A DNA stretch of 13,673 bases, from positions 1 to 13,673 of the forward strand of contig BTQP01000034.1 of NCBI GenBank assembly GCA_036985935.1. The letters run 5' to 3'. Below are positions 1 to 6,893 of this stretch, one piece after another. Under the pieces are notes generated by a model that saw only the letters and a program-made list of their open reading frames with translations, did not search any database and was not told where the DNA came from. A program made the position numbers and the translations under genes. The stretch is from JAMBLL01 sp036985935. Lineage in GTDB: Bacteria > Actinomycetota > Acidimicrobiia > Spongiisociales > UBA5794. Positions within the stretch are counted from its first letter, which is position 1; the number at the start of each line of letters is the position of its first letter.

Positions 1-1136
1 GTGCCTGAGCTCGTATCGGTGTACTGGTAGTGGATCGTATATCTGGCTTCCGAGTTGAACGCCTGGCGTGTGCCCCACTCTCTGCACAGCCTCTGGCCCT
101 CGATCGCCCCGGCCGAGTTCTTCGGGAACGGCACACCATTGTTCGAATAGGCCTTCCATATGATCCCTTGATCGTCAGAACGCACGAAATGTGTGCCGAG
201 GCCAAGGTGCTCAGTGGCGAGGTTGGTAAACCGATGGCCCGCCATCTCGTAGGACGAGAAGAACCGATCCTTGAGATCTTCGACGGAAAGATTCCGCTCC
301 GCCTTTGCGTCCTGCAAGAACGGGACGGCAGAGGATTCGGGAAGCAGGACCGCACCTGCGAAGTAGTTCGCTTCAACACGTTGACGGAGAAAGTCTCCGA
401 AGTCCTTGGGGTCTGGATGACCGAGGGCGAAGTGTCCAAGCGTCTGCAATATGACAGAGCGAGCGTGCGTGGAATCGAGGGTGTCGCGGCCTTGCACGTA
501 GATCTTGCCGTTTCGCGTGTCCGTAACCGACCGCACCGAGGCAGGAACGTCCGGCGTGCGAATCACTTTGAACCCGAAATGCTTGGAGAGCGCGTTGAGG
601 TCACCTTTGGACATTGCGCCCTGGCCCGAATAGTCGATCGACGCTACCGCCTCAGCGGCCATACGTTCGATGTCGGCAAAGTAGTTCCCACGGTCCGTCA
701 TCTCGGCGCGTAGTTGAGCGTTCGCTGCCCGCGCCTCGTCCCGTGTGAAGGGAGAAGCTGAGTCACGACCTCGCAGTTCTTCGTAGAGACGCACGATGTG
801 CTCGAGAGCGGCATCCGGGATCCGGGAACCGGGTTTGAGGTAGGGAAGTCCGAGATCCCGATAGGCCTGATCTCTCTGCGCCTTTTCGATCGCAACCTCG
901 AGTTCAGCCCGGTGCGTGGGCGGCTCAGCATTCAACAGATCAACAGCATCAACGTGTAGCGCGGTCGAAAGTTGATTGATGACACCGAGACGTGGCTCCT
1001 TCTTCCCGTTTTCGAGCAAGGACAAATACGGAGCCGGTTTTCCGACAAGCGAACCAAGATCATCGAGCGTCATGTTTGCCCGCTTGCGATAGAAACGCAC
1101 GCGCTGCCCGAACATGAGTGGGTCGATCATCGCCAT
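1..1136 (-). CDS. ramB: RamB/PrpR-like transcriptional regulator (XRE helix-turn-helix plus ImmA/IrrE-like domain), 3' end outside window
   Basis: This gene is open from an ATG at 1136 to the left edge, giving 378 codons with no stop, so the C-terminus is missing; relatives are about 470-480 residues. Residues 9-60 form an XRE-type helix-turn-helix (GQRVRFYRKRANMTLDDLG, then a LSLLENGKKEPR stretch). Residues about 160-260 resemble an ImmA/IrrE (DUF955) domain, followed by the start of a DUF2083-type region with a Cys at 351 (LCREWGTRQAF). The zinc-peptidase HExxH site is degenerate: residues 231-235 read QTLGH, although H235, H240 and E255 (VEANYFAG) remain. In corynebacteria and mycobacteria RamB controls glyoxylate-shunt and acetate genes and the related PrpR controls the methylcitrate cycle, with an acyl-CoA-type ligand. 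The divergent aceB-aceA operon next door supports RamB over PrpR. A second in-frame ATG at 1130 is possible; the ribosome site before 1136 is weak. Confidence 0.85.
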   Translation of the reverse strand, partial: MAMIDPLMFGQRVRFYRKRANMTLDDLGSLVGKPAPYLSLLENGKKEPRLGVINQLSTALHVDAVDLLNAEPPTHRAELEVAIEKAQRDQAYRDLGLPYLKPGSRIPDAALEHIVRLYEELRGRDSASPFTRDEARAANAQLRAEMTDRGNYFADIERMAAEAVASIDYSGQGAMSKGDLNALSKHFGFKVIRTPDVPASVRSVTDTRNGKIYVQGRDTLDSTHARSVILQTLGHFALGHPDPKDFGDFLRQRVEANYFAGAVLLPESSAVPFLQDAKAERNLSVEDLKDRFFSSYEMAGHRFTNLATEHLGLGTHFVRSDDQGIIWKAYSNNGVPFPKNSAGAIEGQRLCREWGTRQAFNSEARYTIHYQYTDTSSG

Positions 1137-1152
1137 GAAATCGCCTAACTGT

Positions 1153-1172
1153 CGATATACGCAACTATAGCG
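1153..1172. promoter_or_regulatory. Candidate operator, imperfect inverted repeat
   Basis: CGATATA (1153-1159) and TATAGCG (1166-1172) are arms of an inverted repeat with a 6-base spacer and 6 of 7 pairs matching. It lies between the divergent ramB and aceB genes, where an autoregulating repressor would bind. The arms are AT-rich, so part of the symmetry may simply reflect overlapping -10 elements. Assignment to the RamB-like protein is inference. Confidence 0.35.
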
Positions 1173-1191
1173 AATCTTATCTCCGCATGTG

Positions 1192-1200
1192 TTTGCATTT
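1192..1200. promoter_or_regulatory. RamB-box-like element TTTGCATTT
   Basis: The sequence TTTGCATTT resembles the TTTGCAAA core described for RamB sites in Corynebacterium glutamicum, matching its first six bases. It sits 46 bases before the preferred aceB start. A single short match in an AT-rich region is weak evidence; the gene context is what makes it worth listing. Confidence 0.3.
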
Positions 1201-1234
1201 CTGAAACTATTCACGTTTCCTTGGGTCAACACAC

Positions 1235-1242
1235 GAGGCGGA
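1235..1242 (+). promoter_or_regulatory. Ribosome binding site deciding the aceB start
   Basis: GAGGCGGA lies three bases before the ATG at 1246, with its GAGG core 7 bases away. An upstream in-frame GTG at 1189 would add 19 residues that are not typical of malate synthase A, and it would place coding sequence over the TTTGCATTT element. The ATG at 1246 is therefore preferred. Confidence 0.65.
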
Positions 1243-1245
1243 ACC

Positions 1246-2835
1246 ATGAACAACATCACGGTACTGGGTGAACACGACCCGCTATACGACAAGATTCTCA
1301 CGGATGGAGCGCTCGAATTCGTCGCGGATCTCCACAGACGTTTCGAGGACCGACGACGAGGACTGCTCGGGGCACGCATCGTGCGCCAAAAGGCGCTCGA
1401 TGACGGCGAACCCCTCCGGTTCTTGCCGGAGACGGCAGGAGTTCGCTATTCCGGCTGGTCGGTCGCTCGCCCGGTCGCCGATCTCGTGGACCGCCGGTGC
1501 GAGATCACGGGACCGACCGACCGCAAGATGATCATCAACGCGCTGAACTCAGGAGCGCGCGTGTTCATGGCCGACTTCGAGGACTCCAACTCCCCCACCT
1601 GGCACAACATGGTCGACGGACAGGTCAACCTCTTTGACGCGATCCGCGGAGAGGTCGACTTCACGAACGAGCAAGGCAAGAGGTATGAGCTCGGAAACGA
1701 TCTTGCGACCTTGATGGTGAGACCGAGAGGCTGGCATCTGCGGGAGCGCCACCTGCTCGTCGACGGAGAACCTGTTTCAGCCTCCTTGTTCGACTTCGGC
1801 TTGTACTTCTACCACAACGCACGAGAACTCCTCAATCAGGACTCAGGGCCGTACTTCTATCTGCCAAAACTCGAGAGCCATCTCGAAGCACGGTTGTGGA
1901 ATGACGTCTTCGTGAGAGCCCAGGACTACATCGGGATAGATACAGGCACCATTCGGGCGACGGTCCTGATCGAGACGATTCCCGCTGCTTTCGAGATGGA
2001 GGAGATTCTCTACGAACTCAGGAATCACTCGGCCGGCCTGAACGCCGGGAGGTGGGACTACATCTTTTCGATCATCAAGAAGTTCCGAAACCAGGAGGGT
2101 TTCGTGCTCCCGGATCGTGGCCAGATCTCCATGACGGTGCCGTTCATGCGCTCGTACACCGAGCTGTTGGTCAAAACGTGCCACAAACGCGGTGCACACG
2201 CGATGGGCGGCATGGCAGCGTTCATTCCGTCACGACGGGACGAGGAGATCAACCGGATAGCCTTCTCAAAGGTCACCGCCGATAAGACGCGCGAGGCTGC
2301 CGATGGATGTGACGGAACATGGGTTGCTCACCCTGATCTCGTGACCCTCGTGACAGAAATCTTCGACGATGTGCTCGGCGACAAGCCGAATCAGATCGCG
2401 AGGCAGCGTACCGAGGTCGCGGTGTCTGCTGCCGACCTCACACGGTTCTCTGTTCCGCAGGGAGCGATCACACAAGAGGGTGTTCGGCAGAACGTTGATA
2501 TCGCGATCCAATACCTTGCGTCGTGGTTATCCGGGTCGGGAGCGGTCGGTATCTACAACCTCATGGAGGATGCGGCCACGGCCGAGATATCGCGCTCTCA
2601 GATCTGGCAGTGGGTCCACTCGGGTGCCGAAACCACGAACGGGACGACGATCTCCCCCGAGTATGTGCGCAAGGTCGCCGACGAGGAAACGGACAGGTTG
2701 CGGGGAGAGCTCGGGCACTCGACCTACACCGAGGCCCGCTTCGATGAGGCCAGGCTTCTTTTCGAAGACGTTGCCCTCTCCGACGACTTCCCCGAATTCC
2801 TGACGATTCCCGCGTACGAGATTCTCGATAGCTGA
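1246..2835 (+). CDS. aceB: Malate synthase A (glyoxylate shunt)
   Basis: This cytoplasmic enzyme condenses glyoxylate with acetyl-CoA to give malate, the second step of the glyoxylate shunt. From the ATG at 1246 it has 529 residues, the size of isoform A (about 530) rather than isoform G (about 720-740). Family hallmarks are present: FMADFEDSNSPTWHN, VRPRGWHL with R161 at the glyoxylate-binding arginine position, ATVLIETIPAAFEMEEILYE, the HAMGGMAAFIPSR segment, and YNLMEDAATAEISRSQIWQW. D442 in that last segment lines up with the catalytic aspartate of the E. coli enzyme. The gene is followed after 19 bases by aceA on the same strand, so the two are almost certainly one operon. It is divergent from the RamB-like regulator. 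Mycobacteria and corynebacteria rely on the long malate synthase form, so the short form here is a lineage difference to note. Confidence 0.96.
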   Translation: MNNITVLGEHDPLYDKILTDGALEFVADLHRRFEDRRRGLLGARIVRQKALDDGEPLRFLPETAGVRYSGWSVARPVADLVDRRCEITGPTDRKMIINALNSGARVFMADFEDSNSPTWHNMVDGQVNLFDAIRGEVDFTNEQGKRYELGNDLATLMVRPRGWHLRERHLLVDGEPVSASLFDFGLYFYHNARELLNQDSGPYFYLPKLESHLEARLWNDVFVRAQDYIGIDTGTIRATVLIETIPAAFEMEEILYELRNHSAGLNAGRWDYIFSIIKKFRNQEGFVLPDRGQISMTVPFMRSYTELLVKTCHKRGAHAMGGMAAFIPSRRDEEINRIAFSKVTADKTREAADGCDGTWVAHPDLVTLVTEIFDDVLGDKPNQIARQRTEVAVSAADLTRFSVPQGAITQEGVRQNVDIAIQYLASWLSGSGAVGIYNLMEDAATAEISRSQIWQWVHSGAETTNGTTISPEYVRKVADEETDRLRGELGHSTYTEARFDEARLLFEDVALSDDFPEFLTIPAYEILDS

Positions 2836-2854
2836 GACAACGACTGGAGACACC

Positions 2855-4156
2855 ATGACCAACGAAGGTGCCATTACCGCACGAGCGAGCAACATCGCCC
2901 AGGATTGGGAGACGAATCCCCGATGGGATGGCGTTGTACGCGACTACAGCGCAACGGACGTCGCACGTCTCCAGGGCTCTTTCGTCGAGCAGCACACGAT
3001 TGCGGACTCGATGGCGCGACGGCTGTGGGATCTTCTGGCATCGCAGGACTACGTCAACGCTCTGGGAGCGATGACGGGTGGCCAGGCAGTGCAGATGGTC
3101 AAAGCCGGGCTCCAAGCCATCTACCTATCGGGTTGGCAAGTCGCCGCGGACGCGAATCTTGCGGGTTCGGTGTACCCGGATCAATCCCTCTATCCGGCGA
3201 ACTCAGCTCCGGCTCTGGTGAAAGGTATCAACAACGCCCTCAAGCGAGCCGACGAGATCGAGTGGTCCGAGGGTGAGAATGAACGGGAATGGATGGTCCC
3301 GATCGTGGCGGATGCCGAATCGGGCTTTGGGGGTTCTCTCAACGTCTTCGAGCTCACCAAGGCGTTCATCGAGGCGGGGGCTGCAGCGATCCACCTCGAG
3401 GATCAGCTGTCCTCCGAGAAGAAGTGCGGCCATATGGGTGGAAAGGTCCTGGTTCCAACAGCACAACATGTGCGAACACTCAAATCAGCGCGCCTTGCCG
3501 CTGACGTCATGGGCACACCAACACTCGTCGTCGCACGAACAGACTCGCTCGGCGCAAACCTGCTCACGACCGATGTAGATGAACGAGACCGCCAATTCAC
3601 CACAGGAGAACGCACCGGTGAGGGGTTCTACGAAACCAGAAACGGCATGAACGCGGCGATTTCGAGAGGTCTCGCGTATGCGCCGTACGCCGACCTCCTC
3701 TGGTGCGAAACGTCGACACCGGACCTCGAGGAAGCCGCCACCTTCGCCGAAGCGATCCACGCCGAACACCCGGGGAAACTGCTGGCGTACAACTGCTCGC
3801 CGTCGTTCAACTGGAAGCGCCACCTCGATGACGCGGCGATCGCGACATTTCAGAAGGAACTCGGAGCAATGGGCTACCGGTTCCAGTTCATCACACTCGC
3901 TGGATTCCACGCACTCAACGCGACGATGTTCGATCTCGCCAGGGGATACTCACAGCGCGGCATGGAGGCCTACGTGGAGCTACAAGAGGCCGAGTTCTCG
4001 ATGGAAGCCGATGGGTATACCGCAACGAGGCACCAGCGAGAGGTCGGAGCCGGATACTTCGACCAGGTAAGCCAGGTCATCACAGGAGGTGTGTCCTCGA
4101 CACTCGCGCTCGACGGATCAACCGAAGAAGCGCAGTTCTACGACGGGGAGGAATGA
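2855..4156 (+). CDS. aceA: Isocitrate lyase (glyoxylate shunt)
   Basis: Isocitrate lyase cleaves isocitrate to glyoxylate and succinate; in actinobacteria some forms also cleave 2-methylisocitrate. The 433-residue product is close to the 428 of Mycobacterium tuberculosis Icl1. The catalytic loop KKCGHMGGK has its cysteine at residue 191, and the metal-binding aspartate falls at residue 153 in VADAESGFGG, the same numbering as Icl1. YLSGWQVAADANLAGSVYPD and the NCSPSFNWK substrate segment are also present. Start: ATG at 2855 behind a GGAG ribosome site, 19 bases after the aceB stop. The gene ends at a hairpin and is convergent with the luciferase-like gene. Its product glyoxylate is the substrate of AceB, so the operon is a complete shunt. 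No sign of damage. Confidence 0.97.
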   Translation: MTNEGAITARASNIAQDWETNPRWDGVVRDYSATDVARLQGSFVEQHTIADSMARRLWDLLASQDYVNALGAMTGGQAVQMVKAGLQAIYLSGWQVAADANLAGSVYPDQSLYPANSAPALVKGINNALKRADEIEWSEGENEREWMVPIVADAESGFGGSLNVFELTKAFIEAGAAAIHLEDQLSSEKKCGHMGGKVLVPTAQHVRTLKSARLAADVMGTPTLVVARTDSLGANLLTTDVDERDRQFTTGERTGEGFYETRNGMNAAISRGLAYAPYADLLWCETSTPDLEEAATFAEAIHAEHPGKLLAYNCSPSFNWKRHLDDAAIATFQKELGAMGYRFQFITLAGFHALNATMFDLARGYSQRGMEAYVELQEAEFSMEADGYTATRHQREVGAGYFDQVSQVITGGVSSTLALDGSTEEAQFYDGEE

Positions 4157-4157
4157 G

Positions 4158-4176
4158 ACCTGACTCGAGGTCAGGT
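4158..4176. terminator. Hairpin between the convergent aceA and oxidoreductase genes
   Basis: ACCTGAC (4158-4164) and GTCAGGT (4170-4176) form a perfect 7-bp stem around a 5-base loop. It begins two bases after the aceA stop and includes the stop codon of the opposing gene. No clear T-run follows on either strand, so it would be a bidirectional terminator of the U-poor type common in actinobacteria. That function is inferred from symmetry and position. Confidence 0.55.
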
Positions 4177-5157
4177 GAAGGCAGGCATCACTTCCGCCGC
4201 AAAGAGTTCCATCGACGCCGATGTGTATGCGCTGTCGGCGAAGTAGATGATCGCGTATTCCATGCCGGCATCCTCGTAGGCCTTGAGGTGGTCGACAATC
4301 TGATCCGGCGTGCCTGTGATGGCTCCCAGGCCACCGTACAAACGATCTACGGCTTGCCCCGCGTCCTCTAGGACAGATCCGAACTGCGAATGCAGCCTTG
4401 CTCTTTCGGCATCGAGATCGGCGGCGTTCGTACCAATCAACACGTTGAAGTTCGTCGACCGCGTGATGTCCACAAAGTCACGACCAATGTTTTCGCAATG
4501 TCGCTCCAACACCGACGACTTTTCGATGAACGAGTCAAGTGTCCCTCCGAAGTTCGTGTAATCGGCGTATTTCGCAGCGGTTCGCAGCGTGAGCTGCTCA
4601 CCACCGCCGGCGATCCACAAAGGGATCATCGGGTCTTGCACCGGCTTTGGTTGGCAGATCGCCCCGTCGATGGAGTAGTGCTTCCCGGTGAAAGACGCCT
4701 CGTCCTCCGTCCACATCTTTCGCATGATCTGGACCGCCTCATCGAGCTCACCAAGGCGAACCGATGGTTTCGGAAACGGGTATCCATAAGCCAGATATTC
4801 ATGCTCGTACCATCCACCGCCGATTCCCATCTCAACCCGACCACCCGAGATCACATCGATCGACGCTGCCACTTTGGCGAGATACGCGGGATGCCGATAG
4901 CCATTGCAGGTGCACATCTGACCGAGCCGTATCGTGTCGGTGACCGAGGCGAGAGCAGCCATGAGCGTCCACGCCTCATACGTGACCTCCTGGGTTGGCA
5001 CCGGAACCGTGTGGAAATGGTCGTACACCCACACAGAGGTGAAACCAAGCGACTCAGCCTTCTTGGTCACGTCGACGATCGTGGACCAGTGGGCTGACGT
5101 ATCGATGCCGACGAGGTCCAGTCGCCAACCCTGCGGTGTAAAGGCTCCAAACTGCAT
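4171..5157 (-). CDS. Luciferase-like (LLM class) flavin/F420-dependent oxidoreductase
   Basis: The 328-residue product is a single-domain TIM-barrel protein of the bacterial luciferase family. Visible features are the N-terminal FGAFTPQGWRLDL strand, SVWVYDHFH, the ISGGRVEMGIGGGWYEHEYLAYG segment typical of F420- or FMN-using members, and PLWIAGGGEQLTLRTAAKYAD near the phosphate-binding end. In actinobacteria such proteins usually use coenzyme F420, but the cofactor cannot be settled by eye. The substrate is unknown. It is the last gene of a minus-strand operon. Its ATG at 5157 lies 9 bases after the TetR stop, with GGTAGGG overlapping that stop as a likely ribosome site. Co-transcription with acyl-CoA dehydrogenases suggests redox chemistry on the same substrate class or an intermediate; that role is inference. 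Confidence 0.88.
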   Translation of the reverse strand: MQFGAFTPQGWRLDLVGIDTSAHWSTIVDVTKKAESLGFTSVWVYDHFHTVPVPTQEVTYEAWTLMAALASVTDTIRLGQMCTCNGYRHPAYLAKVAASIDVISGGRVEMGIGGGWYEHEYLAYGYPFPKPSVRLGELDEAVQIMRKMWTEDEASFTGKHYSIDGAICQPKPVQDPMIPLWIAGGGEQLTLRTAAKYADYTNFGGTLDSFIEKSSVLERHCENIGRDFVDITRSTNFNVLIGTNAADLDAERARLHSQFGSVLEDAGQAVDRLYGGLGAITGTPDQIVDHLKAYEDAGMEYAIIYFADSAYTSASMELFAAEVMPAFT

Positions 5158-5166
5158 CAGGCGACC

Positions 5167-5769
5167 CTACCGCACAGCCAACGCTGCGTATGCCATCTCG
5201 GCAAGAAGATACTTTGCGCGGTCCTGGCTGATCGACTGAGCGATCGGATCCCCGTCGAACGCATTGATCAACCAGAAACACGATCCCGCCATCAGTCGGC
5301 CTTCGTCGAGTGACAGTGCCGGGTTCTTCTTGACGATCGCGTTCGCCCAGGCATCCCGATAGGTCGCCGCGTTTCTCGTGGCTTTCGCCTGATAGTTCTC
5401 AGGCAACGAGCGCAGTTCCTGAAGCAGCAGTGTTGTGGCGGTCCGGTTGTCGACGACGAGGTCGACGTGCGTTTCGACGAGCAAGACGAGCGCCTCTTGT
5501 GGCTCGAGCTCTGACGCAACCGAAATGCTCTCCCGCAACCTCAGCCAGATACGGTCGAAAGCCGTCATGAGGATGGCATCCTTGCTCGAAAAGTGGCGAT
5601 ATATGCCGGGTCCCGTGATGCCGGCGGCCTCCCCGATTTCATCGATGCCCGTCGCGTGGTAGCCGTTCTCACGGAACAGGACGGTCGCTGCGGCGAGGAT
5701 CCGTTCGCGACGATCAAGACCCTTTCGGGTTCGTACAGTTTCGAATGCGACCTCGGTTGTAGCTGGCAC
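5167..5769 (-). CDS. TetR/AcrR-family transcriptional regulator
   Basis: This is a 200-residue one-component repressor. The N-terminal DNA-binding domain spans about residues 19-65 (RRERILAAATVLFRENG, then TGIDEIGEAAGITGPGIYRHFSSKD), with the recognition helix around residues 52-59. The remaining helical part would bind a ligand, plausibly an acyl-CoA given the neighbours. The start is a GTG at 5769 overlapping the stop of the preceding dehydrogenase by one base (TAGTG), with only a poor Shine-Dalgarno, so translation is probably coupled. No other start codon is found early in the frame. Being inside the operon suggests feedback control of its own promoter; the palindrome at 8661-8686, in front of the operon's first gene, is the natural candidate site. 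Similarity to KstR2 is only at family level, so no symbol is given. Confidence 0.92.
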   Translation of the reverse strand: MPATTEVAFETVRTRKGLDRRERILAAATVLFRENGYHATGIDEIGEAAGITGPGIYRHFSSKDAILMTAFDRIWLRLRESISVASELEPQEALVLLVETHVDLVVDNRTATTLLLQELRSLPENYQAKATRNAATYRDAWANAIVKKNPALSLDEGRLMAGSCFWLINAFDGDPIAQSISQDRAKYLLAEMAYAALAVR

Positions 5770-6893
5770 TAGATACCAATTGCATCGCCGAGGCGGTCCC
5801 TATGGCTGCCGACTGAGCCGAACAACAGGGATGTGGACTTTGCGCGTTTGAAATACAGATGTGCGTCATGTTCCCAGGTGAATCCGATACCTCCGTGGAT
5901 CTGGATGTTGTCCCCGGCAGCCTTCAGATAGGCGTCGGAGCACACGGATTTCGCAAGCGGAACCGAGATCTTCGATTCCTCCGCGTCTTCAAGCGTCCGA
6001 GCGGCGTGCCACGCCACAGACCTCGCTTGTTCCACAGCAACCAGCATGTCTGCGCACATGTGTTTGATAGCCTGAAACGATCCGATCGCACGGCCGAATT
6101 GATACCTCGTTTTGGCGTAGTCGACGGACATCTCAAGACATCGTTGGGCTCCGCCAACCTGCTCCTGAGCCATCGCGACCACTGCAGCATCGAGTGCAGC
6201 CTGCACGGCGTCCGGGTTCACCGCGCCTCCGAGATACGACTCGGCAGGGATCTCTACGTCGACGAATTCGACGGATCCGAGGGGCCGCGTGCCATCGAGC
6301 GACGAATCCGAGGTGACAGCGACACCATCGGCTCCGCTGTCTACGACAAACACACCGACTTCATCGCCAACCAGCGCAACGACGACGAACAGGTCCGCGT
6401 TCGGGGCGTCCGTAACGAACCGCTTCGTTCCATTGATCACCCATGTTTCGCCCGCAGGTTTGGCTGAAGTTTTCGTCGTGTCGCGGAAGTTTCCATGCGC
6501 CTGTTCGAAGACCGCAAGTGTCGCGATGGTCTCACCCGAAGCGATCGAAGGAAGGAGGACGGATTTCTGGCTGTCGCTCGCGGCCATGAGAATCGCAGTG
6601 GAAGCGACAAGAGACGAAAGCAACGGGACCGGTGTGACCATTCGACCGAGTTCTTCGAACACGACAGCCATCTCTTCGAACCCGTAACCCGCTCCGCCGT
6701 ATTCCTCGGGAACATGTAGGCCGATGACACCCATTTCTGAGAGTTTTTGCCAGACACCTCGATCGAAGGCATCAGTCGTCAACGACATCTGGCGCACCTG
6801 GTCGAGGTTCGAGTTCGTTTCGAGAATCTCACGAACGGTGCCAGACAACATGGACTGCTCCTCCGTGCGTCCGAAAGTGAAGTTCTCAGCCAC
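5769..6893 (-). CDS. Acyl-CoA dehydrogenase family protein, probable non-catalytic partner subunit
   Basis: The 374-residue product has the acyl-CoA dehydrogenase fold: N-terminal helices (VPEEYGGAGYGFEEMAVVFEELGR), a beta domain, and a C-terminal FAD-binding part with TRYQFGRAIGSFQAIKH and IHGGIGFTWEHDAHLYFKR (about 332-350). The usual C-terminal loop with the catalytic glutamate (the YEGT-type motif) is missing; residues 350-364 read RAKSTSLLFGSVGSH, without Glu. The SEPGAGSD-type motif is also absent. Mycobacterial heteromeric enzymes such as FadE26-FadE27 and FadE28-FadE29 are built the same way: one subunit supplies the base and the other completes the FAD site. The preceding gene encodes a glutamate-bearing partner and overlaps this one by 8 bases. 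The GTG at 6893 is chosen because GGAGGGAGG (6908-6900) sits 6 bases ahead; the longer start at 6926 would deepen the overlap. Confidence 0.9.
   Translation of the reverse strand: MAENFTFGRTEEQSMLSGTVREILETNSNLDQVRQMSLTTDAFDRGVWQKLSEMGVIGLHVPEEYGGAGYGFEEMAVVFEELGRMVTPVPLLSSLVASTAILMAASDSQKSVLLPSIASGETIATLAVFEQAHGNFRDTTKTSAKPAGETWVINGTKRFVTDAPNADLFVVVALVGDEVGVFVVDSGADGVAVTSDSSLDGTRPLGSVEFVDVEIPAESYLGGAVNPDAVQAALDAAVVAMAQEQVGGAQRCLEMSVDYAKTRYQFGRAIGSFQAIKHMCADMLVAVEQARSVAWHAARTLEDAEESKISVPLAKSVCSDAYLKAAGDNIQIHGGIGFTWEHDAHLYFKRAKSTSLLFGSVGSHRDRLGDAIGI

Larger units (their letters stand above)
1137..1245. promoter_or_regulatory. Divergent ramB/aceB control region
   Basis: These 109 bases separate the divergent regulator and aceB starts and must hold both promoters. 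They are visibly AT-richer than the flanking genes. I see an imperfect inverted repeat at 1153-1172 and a TTTGCATTT element at 1192-1200, listed separately. TATA-like hexamers occur on both strands around 1156-1171, but none has a convincing -35 partner at standard spacing, so no promoter is assigned. Confidence 0.6.

Noticed and set aside
30..713. A 227-codon plus-strand open frame at the left edge
   Set aside because: It lies antisense to the RamB-like gene, whose translation shows a recognisable helix-turn-helix and ImmA-like domain. The plus-strand product is Arg-rich and matches no family I know.
5167..5769. TetR protein as KstR2, and the cluster as a cholesterol locus
   Set aside because: Only family-level resemblance is visible, and I saw no KstR2-type operator (CAAG...CTTG palindrome), steroid-ring enzymes, CYP125 or Mce genes. 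Steroid use remains only a possibility.
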